Below are positions 54,790 to 63,930 of a DNA stretch of 64,000 nt, piece by piece. The notes beneath the pieces are model-generated. The model made no database searches. It saw only the letters and a program-made list of their open reading frames with translations, and was not told the DNA's origin. A program made the position numbers and the translations under genes. Source of the DNA: Nilaparvata lugens (Eukaryota > Arthropoda > Insecta > Hemiptera > Delphacidae); the NCBI RefSeq assembly GCF_014356525.2, contig NC_052518.1, forward strand, positions 8,403,978-8,467,977, read 5' to 3'. Each line of letters starts with the position of its first letter. Position 1 is the stretch's first letter.

Positions 54790-55065
54790 AGTTTTTAATG
54801 ATAGTTTGTAGACTGACTTAGAAGACATGTTTTATTGAAGGAAACTTGGTTTAAATTTTTGAAGAACTTTCCTCAGTTTTCAGGAAAGTGAAAAATAATC
54901 TCATTACAGTCTATATTCTATAGTTCATTGATTTTTTATTTGAATTTTATGAGGCATAAACTAATAACATTTATAATGTTTGTTTGTAGACTGACTTAGA
55001 AGACATGTTTTATTGAAGGAAACTTGGTTTAAAGTTTGAAGAAGAACTTTTCTCAGTTTTGAAGA
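54790..55065 (+). repeat. Duplicated intron segment (GTAGACTGACTTAGAAGACATG)
   Basis: GTTTGTAGACTGACTTAGAAGACATGTTTTATTGAAGGAAACTTGGTTTAAA occurs at 54803 and 54983 and, in diverged form, at 58005. With the acceptor-like copies downstream this shows that a larger intron block was copied several times. Confidence 0.85.
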
Positions 55066-55130
55066 AAGTGAACATATAGTGTTCTTTCTTAGCACGGCAG
55101 CTTGGCACTTACGGTAATTAAGAATTGGTA

Positions 55131-55190
55131 TTTTTGTAGTTGTACAGTTCACAAGAAATGCCACATCCTGATATTAATCCATTTTATTAA
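55131..55190 (+). repeat. Decayed copy 1 of the exon-4 acceptor
   Basis: TTTTTGTAG then TTGTACAGTTCACAAGAAATGCCACATCCTGAT; compare the genuine junction TTTTCCGCAG then ATGTACTGTACACAAGGAGTCCCGCACTCTGAT at 61027. The copy loses the reading after about 40 nt. A further short TTTTTGCAGATGTACATGG is at 55233. Confidence 0.72.
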
Positions 55191-55316
55191 TCATGCTTAA
55201 ATGTACATGGTGCACTCTATCAAGGATTTATATTTTTGCAGATGTACATGGTATTAGATGTATATAGAATAGAATATCATGTTCGACAGTTGTCCTGTCG
55301 TTAGTAGCCAATCTTA

Positions 55317-55481
55317 AGGTGCGTACAGATTTACGCACCGCGAACATGAGCAATTCACTTTTAATCAGCTGATGCCAAGCTTTTTATATCTGTATCTTAC
55401 CGTTTCTGTAAAAATACAGATATAGTCAGCTGATTAAAATTGAATTGCTCATGTTCGCGGCGCGTATATCTGTACGCACCT
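55317..55481. mobile_element. 165-bp MITE, copy 2 (AGGTGCGTACAGAT termini)
   Basis: Same length and structure as 14301-14465. Flanked by TTA on both sides, a perfect TWA target duplication, which supports a PIF/Harbinger-type origin. Confidence 0.92.
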
Positions 55482-55511
55482 TTAGATGTACTTAGTACTT
55501 AATTGAGAATT

Positions 55512-55600
55512 AGTATTTTTGCAGATGTAGGCTGCAGTCCACAAGGAGTGCCACATTGAGAAAAGTGTCACATCCTGATATTAATTCACCTTAATCATGC
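55512..55600 (+). repeat. Decayed copy 2 of the exon-4 acceptor
   Basis: TATTTTTGCAG then ATGTAGGCTGCAGTCCACAAGGAGTGCCACATTGAG, followed by a second CACATCCTGATATTAATTCACC. Another TTTTTGCAG without the exon-like part follows at 55641. Confidence 0.72.
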
Positions 55601-55727
55601 TTAAATGTACCTACTTGTTACACTCGATTAAGAATTAATATTTTTGCAGATTTCTATAGTATTAGAATGTACATAGAATAGAATGGCTTTTTAATTTGAT
55701 GAAGTGACGGAGTTAGTGTTTTCCCCC

Positions 55728-57386
55728 TTTTTGTGTAGTTGAGAAGTTGATATTGTGGTAATTATTCATATTCAATGAAAAAGACTAAGAAAATGTCAAA
55801 AAACCACAGATTTATTGATCCTTAGAAAGACCGGTTTCGGTTATTACACCATTGTCAATCTCTGATAAACTGAGATTTTTATCAGAGAAACTCATGAAAC
55901 TGAGAAAGTTTATCAGAGATTGACAATGGTGTAATAACTGAAACCGGTCTTTCTAAGTATCAATAAATCTGTGGTTTTTTGACAATTTCTTAGTCTTTTT
56001 CATTCAATATGACGGAGTTAGGTCAGTAATGTCCACTCCACAGCCAGTTACAGTAAAGTAAACCGAACTTGACAAGCACATGAACACATCATCTGTTTAA
56101 CAAGTTATGTTTAATCTAATAGAATTTATAAGGACGGCAAAAACTTGTACGTCCGAAAATCTATGTGTATGGGTAACTGGCTTACCATTTGTAGAGAGAC
56201 TGGGAGCAAGAAAATTCTATCGAATTGGAAGTGCTATAATATAATATGTTGCTCTCGAAAGTTACAGAAAATTAAAGGTCCACTTGAAGGTCGCTATCGC
56301 CGCTCAAGCAACTGACCACAAGGCTTGCCTAGTATAGTGGTAACCTTACTAAATTGGATGAAAAAGACTAAGAAATTGTCAAAAACCACTGATTTATTGA
56401 TAATTAGAAAGACCGGTTTCGGTTATTACACCATTGTCAATCTCTGAAAACTAAAACTCTAGTTGGTTTGGCCAACTAACGTACTTGGGACACACAATAA
56501 GCTCCGGTTGACGGGTGGGGCTCTTTGAACCTTTGGATCCTCAAATCCGTCCCTTCAAACATAACATAGATTTCAGTTTTAGTTTTCAGAGATTGACAAT
56601 GGTGTAATAACCGAAACCGGTCTTTCTAATTATCAATAAATCAGTGGTTTTTGACAATTTCTTAGTCTTTTTCATTCAATATGACGGAGTTAGGTCAGTA
56701 ATGTCCACTCCACAGCCAGTTACAGTAAAGTAAACCGAACTTGACAAGCACATGAACACATCATCTGTTTAACAAGTTATGTTTAATCTAATAGAATTTA
56801 TAAGGACGGCAAAAACTTGTACGTCCGAAAATCTATGTGTATGGGTTACCATTTGTAGAGAGACTAGGGGCAAGAAAATTCTATCGAATTGGAAGTGCTA
56901 TATAATATGTTGCTCTCGAAAGTTACAGAAAATTAAAGGTCCACTTGAAGGTCGCTATCGCCGCTCAAGCAACTGACCACAAGGCTTGCCTAGTATAGTG
57001 GTAACCTTACTAAATTGGATGAAAAAGACTAAGAAATTGTCAAAAACCACTGATTTATTGATAATTAGAAAGACCGGTTTCGGTTATTACACCATTGTCA
57101 ATCTCTGAAAACTAAAACTCTAGTTGGTTTGGCCAACTAACGTACTTGGGACACACAATAAGCTCCGGTTGACGGGTGGGGCTCTTTGAACCTTTGGATC
57201 CTCAAATCCGTCCCTTCAAACATAACATAGATTTCAGTTTTAGTTTTCAGAGATTGACAATGGTGTAATAACCGAAACCGGTCTTTCTAATTATCAATAA
57301 ATCAGTGGTTTTTGACAATTTCTTAGTCTTTTTCATTCAATATGAATAATTACCACGATATCAACTTCTCAACTACACAAAAAATT
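55728..57386. repeat. Composite foldback array (GACCGGTTTCGG family)
   Basis: The outer ends TTTTGTGTAGTTGAGAAGTTGATAT and ATATCAACTTCTCAACTACACAAAA are inverted. Inside are three hairpins: 55776-56008, 56352-56682 and 57012-57342. The arms read ATGAAAAAGACTAAGAAATTGTC ... GACCGGTTTCGGTTATTACACCATTGTCAATCTCTGA. No coding. Similar arms at 38.65-39.07 and 46.78 kb. Confidence 0.88.
56011..57341 (+). repeat. Tandem duplication of a ~665-bp unit
   Basis: The block from GACGGAGTTAGGTCAGTAATG at 56011 recurs at 56683 (672-bp offset), nearly identical except for an 11-bp loss (TAACTGGCTTA) and a 2-bp length change in the second copy. It includes one hairpin and the loop text TTGGTTTGGCCAACTAACGTACTTGGG. 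The open frame at 56779-56976 is within it and has no domain. Confidence 0.93.
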
Positions 57387-57465
57387 ACTAAATTGGTTCA
57401 GCTCCTGGCTGCATTCTCAGTTAGCCAACAAACAATAATTGTTACGCCATCGCATATCACATAAA

Positions 57466-57801
57466 TCATTATCTGAAAATTAATTAATGAAATCAAATCA
57501 TATTATTCGGAGTTAGAGATGCGTTTGGCTGCAAGCAACCAGGTGATGAATGGGATGTTAGTATAGGGGAAAACTCCTGGATCTTGTAAAGGACACAGGT
57601 ATTGGTTTGGCCAACTAACGTACTTGGGACACACATTATCTGAAAATTAATTAATGAAATCAAATCATATTATTCGGAGTTAGAGATGCGTTTGGCTGCA
57701 AGCAACCAGGTGATGAATGGGATGTTAGTATAGGGGAAAACTCCTGGATCTTGTAAAGGACACAGGTATTGGTTTGGCCAACTGACGTACTTGGGACACA
57801 C
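57466..57801 (+). repeat. Tandem 168-bp repeat, two copies
   Basis: CATTATCTGAAAATTAATTAATGAAATC ... GGTATTGGTTTGGCCAACT(A/G)ACGTACTTGGGACACA repeats at 57634, then continues into the hairpin-loop text (AATAAGCTCCGGTTGACGGG) also found at 56500 and 57160. Confidence 0.92.
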
Positions 57802-58004
57802 AATAAGCTCCGGTTGACGGGTGGGGCTCTTTGAACCTTTGGATCCTCAAATCCGTCCCTTCAAACATAACATAGACTGACTTAGGTCAGAGATTCATAT
57901 TAATTGATCGAATTGTCACCATTATTAGTGAGTATATTAATACACACACATACAAGTTTAATACAGAGAATAATAAAAAGAATACATGCTAATTAATGAT
58001 AATT

Positions 58005-58160
58005 TGTAGACTGATTTAGAAGACATGTTGTATTGAAGGAAACTTGGTTCCAAGGTTTGAAGAAAGTGAACATACGGTGTTCTTAGCACGGCAGCATTGC
58101 ACGTTTTTGCAGACGTACAGTTCACAAGGATTGCTACATCCTGATATTAAACCATGTTAT
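58005..58160 (+). repeat. Duplicated intron block with decayed copy 3 of the exon-4 acceptor
   Basis: GTAGACTGATTTAGAAGACATG ... then GTTTTTGCAG and ACGTACAGTTCACAAGGATTGCTACATCCTGATATTAA at 58103-58150. Confidence 0.74.
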
Positions 58161-58324
58161 TAATCATGCTTAAATGTACATAGTACACTCTATCAGGAAT
58201 TTATATTTTTGCAGATATTTGTGGTATTAGAATGTATATTGAATAAAATAATGACTTTTTTATTTGATGACGTGCCGGAGTTTGTACAGTAATGTCCGTT
58301 CTACCACTCATCCACTTATCGTAC

Positions 58325-58420
58325 ATCGTGTATGATACACTTGATTAAATAAATTCGTACCGTTTTCGCAGATGTATATAGTTCACAAGGAGTGCCACAT
58401 CCTGATATTAATTAACCTTA
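58325..58420 (+). repeat. Decayed copy 4 of the exon-4 acceptor (closest copy)
   Basis: GATACACTTGATTAAATAAATTCGTACCGTTTTCGCAG then ATGTATATAGTTCACAAGGAGTGCCACATCCTGAT. The genuine site reads GTGCACTTGATTGAATAAATTTGAACCGTTTTCCGCAG then ATGTACTGTACACAAGGAGTCCCGCACTCTGAT. Similarity covers about 38 nt of intron and 35-40 nt of exon. Confidence 0.82.
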
Positions 58421-58569
58421 TTAATCATGCTTGTATGTACATGGTACACTCTATTAAGAATTTATATTTTTAATACCATGTTCATGGTACTAGATGTATA
58501 ATATCGAAGAGAATGTCTTTTTAATTTGAAGTGCCGTAATTTGGACTATAATATCCACTAAAGTCTGTG

Positions 58570-58930
58570 ATATATTACTTTTAACATGAAGAGGAGAAAC
58601 TCATTCCTCCCTCTACAGTCTGTAGCGTAGACACAGACAGACATCCTGCGCACAATTGGATGCGCCGTGTCATTTTGCTTCATGCTCTTTTGATGAAAAC
58701 AATATTATACCTGGTGACCAGTATATGACTTGGAACATTGCCAGCAATAGCTGGAAGGGGAGTGTTGGTGCGTCGCGTTGCAAAGCTCTTTTACACAGAC
58801 ACAAAAGAAGGAGAATGCTGCTAGGTTGTGGGAGTGATTAGTGGAGGATAGAGCATCGGACCTCTTCGTCTTCGAGAAAGAGCCGTGTTAAAAGTAATTT
58901 CTCTCCCACTTTAGTAACACACATCGATTT
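58570..58930. other. GC-richer intronic stretch without assigned function
   Basis: It holds TCTGTAGCGTAGACACAGACAG and an open plus frame of 61 codons without domain. TTTTAACATGAAGAGG at the left and CCGTGTTAAAAG at the right are weakly inverted, so it could be a small TIR element. Confidence 0.3.
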
Positions 58931-59090
58931 TTTGCCGTCCTTATGAAATCTACCAGATTAAACGGAACTTGGCAAACACATGAACACATCATCTGTTTGA
59001 CAAGTTATGTTTAATCCAATAGAATTTATAAGGACGGCAAAAACTCTTACGTTCATAAATCGATGTGTATTAACTGGCTTACACATAATC
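58930..59090. repeat. Palindromic repeat with AAGGACGGCAAAAA arms
   Basis: CACATCGATTTTTTGCCGTCCTTAT is inverted as ATAAGGACGGCAAAAACTCTTACGTTCATAAATCGATGTG. The single arm ATAAGGACGGCAAAAA also appears at 56130, 56800, 60265 and 60412. Confidence 0.7.
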
Positions 59091-59139
59091 TTTTTGACAA
59101 GTTTTGTTTAATCTAATAGAATTTATAACAACATGTTCA

Positions 59140-59890
59140 GTGTGTCAAAAGTAGGCTCAGGAAATTATTATTTGCCTTCTCTGAGCATAGCCAGGTGACG
59201 GGTGTGGATCAGTGTAGGAAAGTATATTTCGCCTATGCTCAGTCGCTGATCCAGTATGGTATCCTGGCTTGGGGGGGTGTTTCCTTTGCACTCTTGGAAC
59301 CACTGGCAGTCACACACAGAGCAATTATTAAAAAAATCTTGAAAAAAAGCCATAGATATCCGACTATCTTGCTTTCTTCAGAATTCCCGGTTCTAAATAT
59401 CAGACAATCTTTATCAAAAGATTATTAATTCACTTGAAAAAATACAAAACCCAGATCTTAGGTGAAACAAATTTAAATTTCCGGTATGAAACTCGCCACA
59501 GGACCAACTATAATTATGATGTTCCACAACTGACACATGGGTCAGAGCTGTCAAATTCATTTTACCTGGCTCACATTTTATATAGAAACTTGCCGAATGA
59601 AATAAGAGAGGCGGAGGTGTATAGTCTAGCCGTGTACCGAAGGGTGTGGACAGGTGGCTGTATCACATTGGCTCGGAGGCAGCCGGAGCTCTGCTCCGTT
59701 CACGTTATATCCGATAACTATCAGAAAGCCAGAACTATCAAAGGATTTATCATATCAATTTTTTTCCTCTATCAATCCATTACATTATAAAATAAATACA
59801 GGACGCGAACTCACAGCCTCCTTCATTCCCTGGGATCTATTGGCCTGCACAAGAAATAGAATCAATCCTAAGTTTAGTTAATATTTTTCT
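59140..59890 (+). mobile_element. LINE fragment, C-terminal RT region
   Basis: The plus frame 59195-59428 reads CRKVYFAYAQSLIQYGILAW, then PLAVTHRAIIKKILKKSHRY and SSEFPVLNIRQ. After a small frame change, 59434-59640 gives NFRYETRHRTNYNYDVPQL, then FYLAHILYRNLPNEIREAEV. The motif order matches LINE A. The 3' UTR continues with a duplicated TTATTCTATT(C/T)TGAAGTTTA block at 59970 and 60078. Confidence 0.78.
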
Positions 59891-59967
59891 TTTTATCTTT
59901 TATTTTTTAATCAAGTATTATTTCTTATTTTACTATTATTTGAATTTGTATCTAATCCATTATTATC

Positions 59968-60155
59968 ATTATTCTATTCTGAAGTTTATCTTTTCTTTTA
60001 TAATTATTTTATGTAGTGACTGCTTGTGTTGTCTATGGAACTCTTAATCCATAATAATGGATTAATGGAATAATGCATTATTCTATTTTGAAGTTTACCT
60101 TTTCTTTTATAATTATTTTATGTAGTGACTGCTTGTGTTGTCTATGGAACTCTCC
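59968..60155 (+). repeat. Tandem ~108-bp duplication
   Basis: TTATTCTATTCTGAAGTTTATCTTTTCTTTTATAATTATTTTATGTAGTGACTGCTTGTGTTGTCTATGGAACTCT occurs at 59970 and again at about 60078. Confidence 0.88.
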
Positions 60156-60219
60156 TCCGCACGCAGACGTTTAGTCGTTGTGGAGGAATTCTGTAATATT
60201 GAGTTTTTTTCATGTTTCT

Positions 60220-60490
60220 CTGTAAATACTTGAAGGAATAAAAAATATTTGAATTTGAATTTATAAGGACGGCAAAAAATCGTACGTCCAAAAATCGATG
60301 TGCATTTAACTGGCTCACCACTCAATCACTTATAGTATAAATATTTCACATATACATACACATATTTCACTGTAAATACTTGAAGGAATAAAAAATATTT
60401 GAATCTGAATTTATAAGGACGGCAAAAAATCGTACGTCTAAAAATCGATATGCATTTAATGGCTCACCACTTAATCACTTATTGTATATC
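60220..60490 (+). repeat. Tandem ~148-bp duplication with AAGGACGGCAAAAA arm
   Basis: CTGTAAATACTTGAAGGAATAAAAAATATTTGAAT(T/C)TGAATTTATAAGGACGGCAAAAAATCGTACGTC occurs at 60222 and 60370. Confidence 0.88.
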
Positions 60491-60745
60491 ATAATATGAT
60501 ATATTATTATTATAATAGATTTGAGCTTTGATCTGCAAACATTGTTTTATTTAACACTGTTATGTCTCATCTTTTATTTTTCATTTTTTTCCCTCTCTTG
60601 TCATGAATTATGTTGGAAAAAATTATACTGGTGATTCTTCCTCCCATTTTTTTGCAGTTTGAACTACATTTCACAATATAAGTATATTTAAAGAGAGGAA
60701 ATGCTACAATCAATCAATAAAATTACTTGTTGATGGTGATTGAAT

Positions 60746-60769
60746 GTGTGTGTGTGTGTGTGTGTGTGT
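60746..60769. repeat. (GT)n microsatellite
   Basis: About 12 GT units. Confidence 0.93.
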
Positions 60770-61036
60770 AGGCTTTTTCTCAACTCCTGCTCACGGACAA
60801 GTGCTTCATGAAGCACTTTGTGAGCAGTTATTGTTCACATTAATATTATATTATATACTATACTTACAATCTATTATTAAATTTTAGATGGATTATTGTT
60901 GTATTGTCAAGCTAGACTCTATTTGGTTTCTGTATATGTATTTATGAGTGTGAATAAATTTGAATTTGAATTATATTATAATATTATATTATAATATGGT
61001 GCACTTGATTGAATAAATTTGAACCGTTTTCCGCAG

Positions 61037-61303
61037 ATGTACTGTACACAAGGAGTCCCGCACTCTGATCGCAACTACACACTGCGCAAACGCAGCGGTG
61101 GAGCAAGCGGTGCAGCTGCGAACGTGGGGGCCAACGAGACGGCTACTTTTGTGTGCTACACTTGCTCTCTGGAGTACCCCTCCTCGTCTATTCGTCTGCT
61201 GTACTGCTGCTCCAATCCCGAGAAGGAAGCCTACTTTCCGTTCATTAGAGCGCTGAAACCACCTCCAGGTGCCAGCCCCATTTCGCCTCAAGGAATGGTG
61301 CAG
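61037..61303 (+). CDS. Cysteine-module protein, exon 4 (end of module 2, start of module 3)
   Basis: Acceptor CCGTTTTCCGCAG|ATG at 61036; donor GTGCAG|GTTAGA at 61304 is weaker than consensus but phase-correct. The exon is 89 whole codons. The start [19 protein letters not shown] completes module 2 (exon 1 equivalent: DRYQRDGTPHSRRLYWLKR). Then a glycine/alanine-rich linker leads into module 3: [37 protein letters not shown]. The second C-x2-C of module 3 must lie in the next exon, past the window or unrecognised. Total visible coding is 399 codons. The family is unknown to me; the modules suggest a zinc-stabilised nuclear or adaptor protein, but that is speculation. Confidence 0.88.
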
Positions 61304-61340
61304 GTTAGAATGCAAATAACATTAATCTAGACTAGACTTT

Positions 61341-61585
61341 AATAGTTTATTTTCATTAAGCACAGAAGGTTCAATAGTAGCCGATTATTTGCCATTTAAT
61401 AGTTTATCCTATACTATTAATCGAGCAATTTCTGTTTATATGTTTAGATGTTTATAAACAGATGTTATCTAAACATATAAACAGAAATTGCTCGTTTAAT
61501 AGTATAGGATAAACTATTAAATGGCAAATAATCGGCTAGATTACACTACTATTGAACCTTCTGTGCTTAATGAAAATAAACTATA
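61341..61585. repeat. 245-bp near-perfect hairpin directly downstream of exon 4
   Basis: TAGTTTATTTTCATTAAGCACAGAAGG ... CAATTTCTGTTTATATGTTTAGAT is inverted as ATCTAAACATATAAACAGAAATTG ... CCTTCTGTGCTTAATGAAAATAAACTA. Arms are about 115 bp around a short ATAAAC loop. A diverged single arm is at 62250-62310. It starts 37 bp after the exon 4 donor. Confidence 0.92.
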
Positions 61586-61599
61586 AATTATATATCTGT

Positions 61600-61970
61600 A
61601 TGTGACCGGATCTCGAAAACGGCTCTAACGATTCTCTCGAAATTTGGAACAAAGTAGGTTTATTATATGAAAATTCGATTGCACTAGGTCTTAACCCTGG
61701 GATAACTCGCTGAAGGACATTAAAAGGATAAATACGTCCTTGGAAAAAAAGCTGGAAATTTTGTCGTCTGTCGATACCGTAATGGAAGATGGTGAACGAG
61801 TGCATGTGTGGGATCATCCAGCTGATCTCACGAGGAGAAAAATTCAGCAAGAGAAACTTATTTTCGTTCATTTCTCTTTTTTCAGAAAACATGTTTACTT
61901 CAGAAAGTCCAAAAAAGTAACTAGATGCTGTTGGTGTAGATTAGTACATCATTCTAAATCGAATTCATAG
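61600..61970 (+). repeat. Interspersed repeat with an open stretch
   Basis: CTCTAACGATTCTCTCGAAATTTGGAACAAAGTAGGTTT ... AACTCGCTGAAGGACATTAAA is shared with 20920-21030. The following open frame (to 61970) reads LEKKLEILSSVDTVMEDGER and beyond. I do not recognise it and cannot show that it is an exon of the cysteine-module gene. Confidence 0.45.
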
Positions 61971-62539
61971 TATATCTATTTGTAATTGATGATGTGTTTG
62001 TTTTTTGAAGCGTAAATAAATAATTATTTTTATGAGTGATGGTAGCTTAACCTAGATTTTGATTTGGACTGTAGTATAAATTTGAAAAGGGACAGTTTTG
62101 GGCATAAACCTGTCGTGCCTCCTCATATAACTAAAAATATTTGTACGACTGAAAAAATTAATAAATTAATAAACTAAAAATTCTATCTTTCGTTGCACAT
62201 TTTCTATGATTTTACACTCCAGAGCGAAGCTCGGTCCCCGATATTTTCAATTAAGCACAGAGAGTTCAATTGCAGTGTGATAATGCAGCCAATTATTTGC
62301 CATGCATTTTCAACTTGAATCCTTTAATTTCAATAAACTATAATAAATAGATATCTATTCTCAAACCAATCTACACTTTATTCATCGCGTTACAGTTGTA
62401 TAAAAAGTCAAATTTCATAGTCAATTGGAACACTTTTTAGAGGTTGGAACAGAAATCTCCGTTAGAGTAGAATATCATAGTTTATTATAATTGAGCTGAA
62501 AAATTTCAAGTGCCCGTTTTCTAGGACACTCATGTAGGC

Positions 62540-63330
62540 TGGACTCCAACATATCATTGGGTCGCCGCCAACCTGTCTCCCCGACAATTAAGCTCCTCTC
62601 AATTTTGACCATTGGCGTCAGCCAATCCCCTGGCAAAATATATCAAATCAATTTATTGCCACAGACAAACACTTTACAATTTGTATCGGCCACGTCAATA
62701 TTACAACATATATTAGAGATCATACAACAATAGCAATTACCTAAAAATCTAGATATACCATTGCCGTCAGAGATCATACAACAATAACAATTACCTAAAA
62801 ATCTAGATATACCATTGCCGTCAACTAGTCTCCCCGACAGATGATCCCCTACTGGAACGAAGGAGCTCTACTGGGACAACCAAGCTCCTCACACGCTCAC
62901 GACAATCAAGCTCCCTGCCAGCCGATCCCCTATTAGGCATTGAAACCAGCTTGAAGCGGGCGGGGAAGTAGTACAATCACTGACACTGTTTTACACATTC
63001 TTTATAGAAAACCTGTCAGTTTACTCGCGAAAACTCCGGCACTCAAACGTGAACGTGCGAGGAATTTGGTTGTTGGGTTCGGTGACTACAACCAAGCTCC
63101 TTCTCCTTGCACGCTGGCGTCAACGAGTCTCCCCGACAGCCAATCCCCTACTGGTTAGGAGGGGACTGGTTGTCGGGACCGTAGACGACAACCAAGCTCC
63201 TCGCACGCTCACAACTAAGCTCCCTGTCAGCCTAGCTCCTCTCTCAGGAGCTCTGTTGACGCCGTCAACCAATCTCGAAAGTGGTTTTAAAAGGAGCTCA
63301 GCTGACGGGGTGCTTGGTTGGCGCGTTCCT
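62540..63330. repeat. Motif-rich tract (CAACCAAGCTCCT / GTCTCCCCGACAG / CCAATCCCCTACTGG)
   Basis: Short GC-richer words, 10-20 bp long, recur in both orientations with irregular spacing, for example CTCCCCGACA at 62577, 62829 and 63130, and AACCAAGCTCCT at 62878, 63090 and 63191. A 56-bp tandem pair (AGAGATCATACAACAATA(G/A)CAATTACC ...) lies at 62712-62823 and a LINE-like 3' tail at 62640-62700. Plus-strand open frames here come from the word bias. Confidence 0.7.
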
Positions 63331-63474
63331 GGCCGAGCGAGTATGAATGGGAATATTCACACTGTACCGTCCACTTTATCTAATAAATAAATAAATACAA
63401 TTTTATTGTCAGCCAGCCAGTTTTATCGAGCTTGGAATCATGACTCTCCCTTCAATGTACATTTATTGTAACCT

Positions 63475-63930
63475 GGTCCATGTTAAAAAAACCTAACTCT
63501 ATCAACAAGACATAGCCATCAGCATGAACATAGAACTAGAAATAGGAATAACCTAATTACCCCATACATCAGACTGCAAAAAACATTCAAAAGCTATAAG
63601 TATCAACAATACTCATTATTCAATAAATTACCGACAAGAATAAAAAATTTACCACAAAAAAAAGTTCATATCTACAGTAGCACAATGGCTCAAAAAACAG
63701 GCTTTTTATACAATTGACGAATACCTAAGTCATAACGAGCATCTGACTGTTTTATATTATATTGTATATGTATATATGTATACATATGTGTACATGTTTA
63801 AAGTTATTTATGTGTTAGCGGTACGATATATTGTTAGTATATGCAATGCTATGTTTTATCTCCACATGACGTTTGTTTATAACATTTGTAATGTTCGATG
63901 ACAAGAATAAAGATTATTGATATTATTGAG
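63475..63930 (+). mobile_element. LINE fragment, C-terminus and 3' UTR
   Basis: The plus strand reads QQYSLFNKLPTRIKNLPQKK, then after a shift VAQWLKKQAFYTIDEYLS. This is the terminal 'FNKLP..IK.LP..F...L...L....FY.IDEYL' block of Jockey/CR1-like LINEs. The 3' end is GACAAGAATAAAGATTATTGA at about 63925. Confidence 0.7.

Larger units (their letters stand above)
54313..61036 (+). other. Intron 3 of the cysteine-module gene (6.7 kb)
   Basis: Bounded by GTGAGT and CGTTTTCCGCAG. Contains decayed repeats of its own 3' splice junction, a MITE, a foldback array and a LINE fragment. Confidence 0.82.

Noticed and set aside
61740..61970. 76-codon plus-strand frame after exon 4, considered as exon 5
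   Set aside because: It lacks the second C-x2-C expected for module 3 and follows directly on an interspersed repeat also found at 20.9 kb.
63049..63390. 113-codon plus-strand open frame
   Set aside because: It spans the GC-richer word array; no domain, and the frame is explained by repeated stop-free words.
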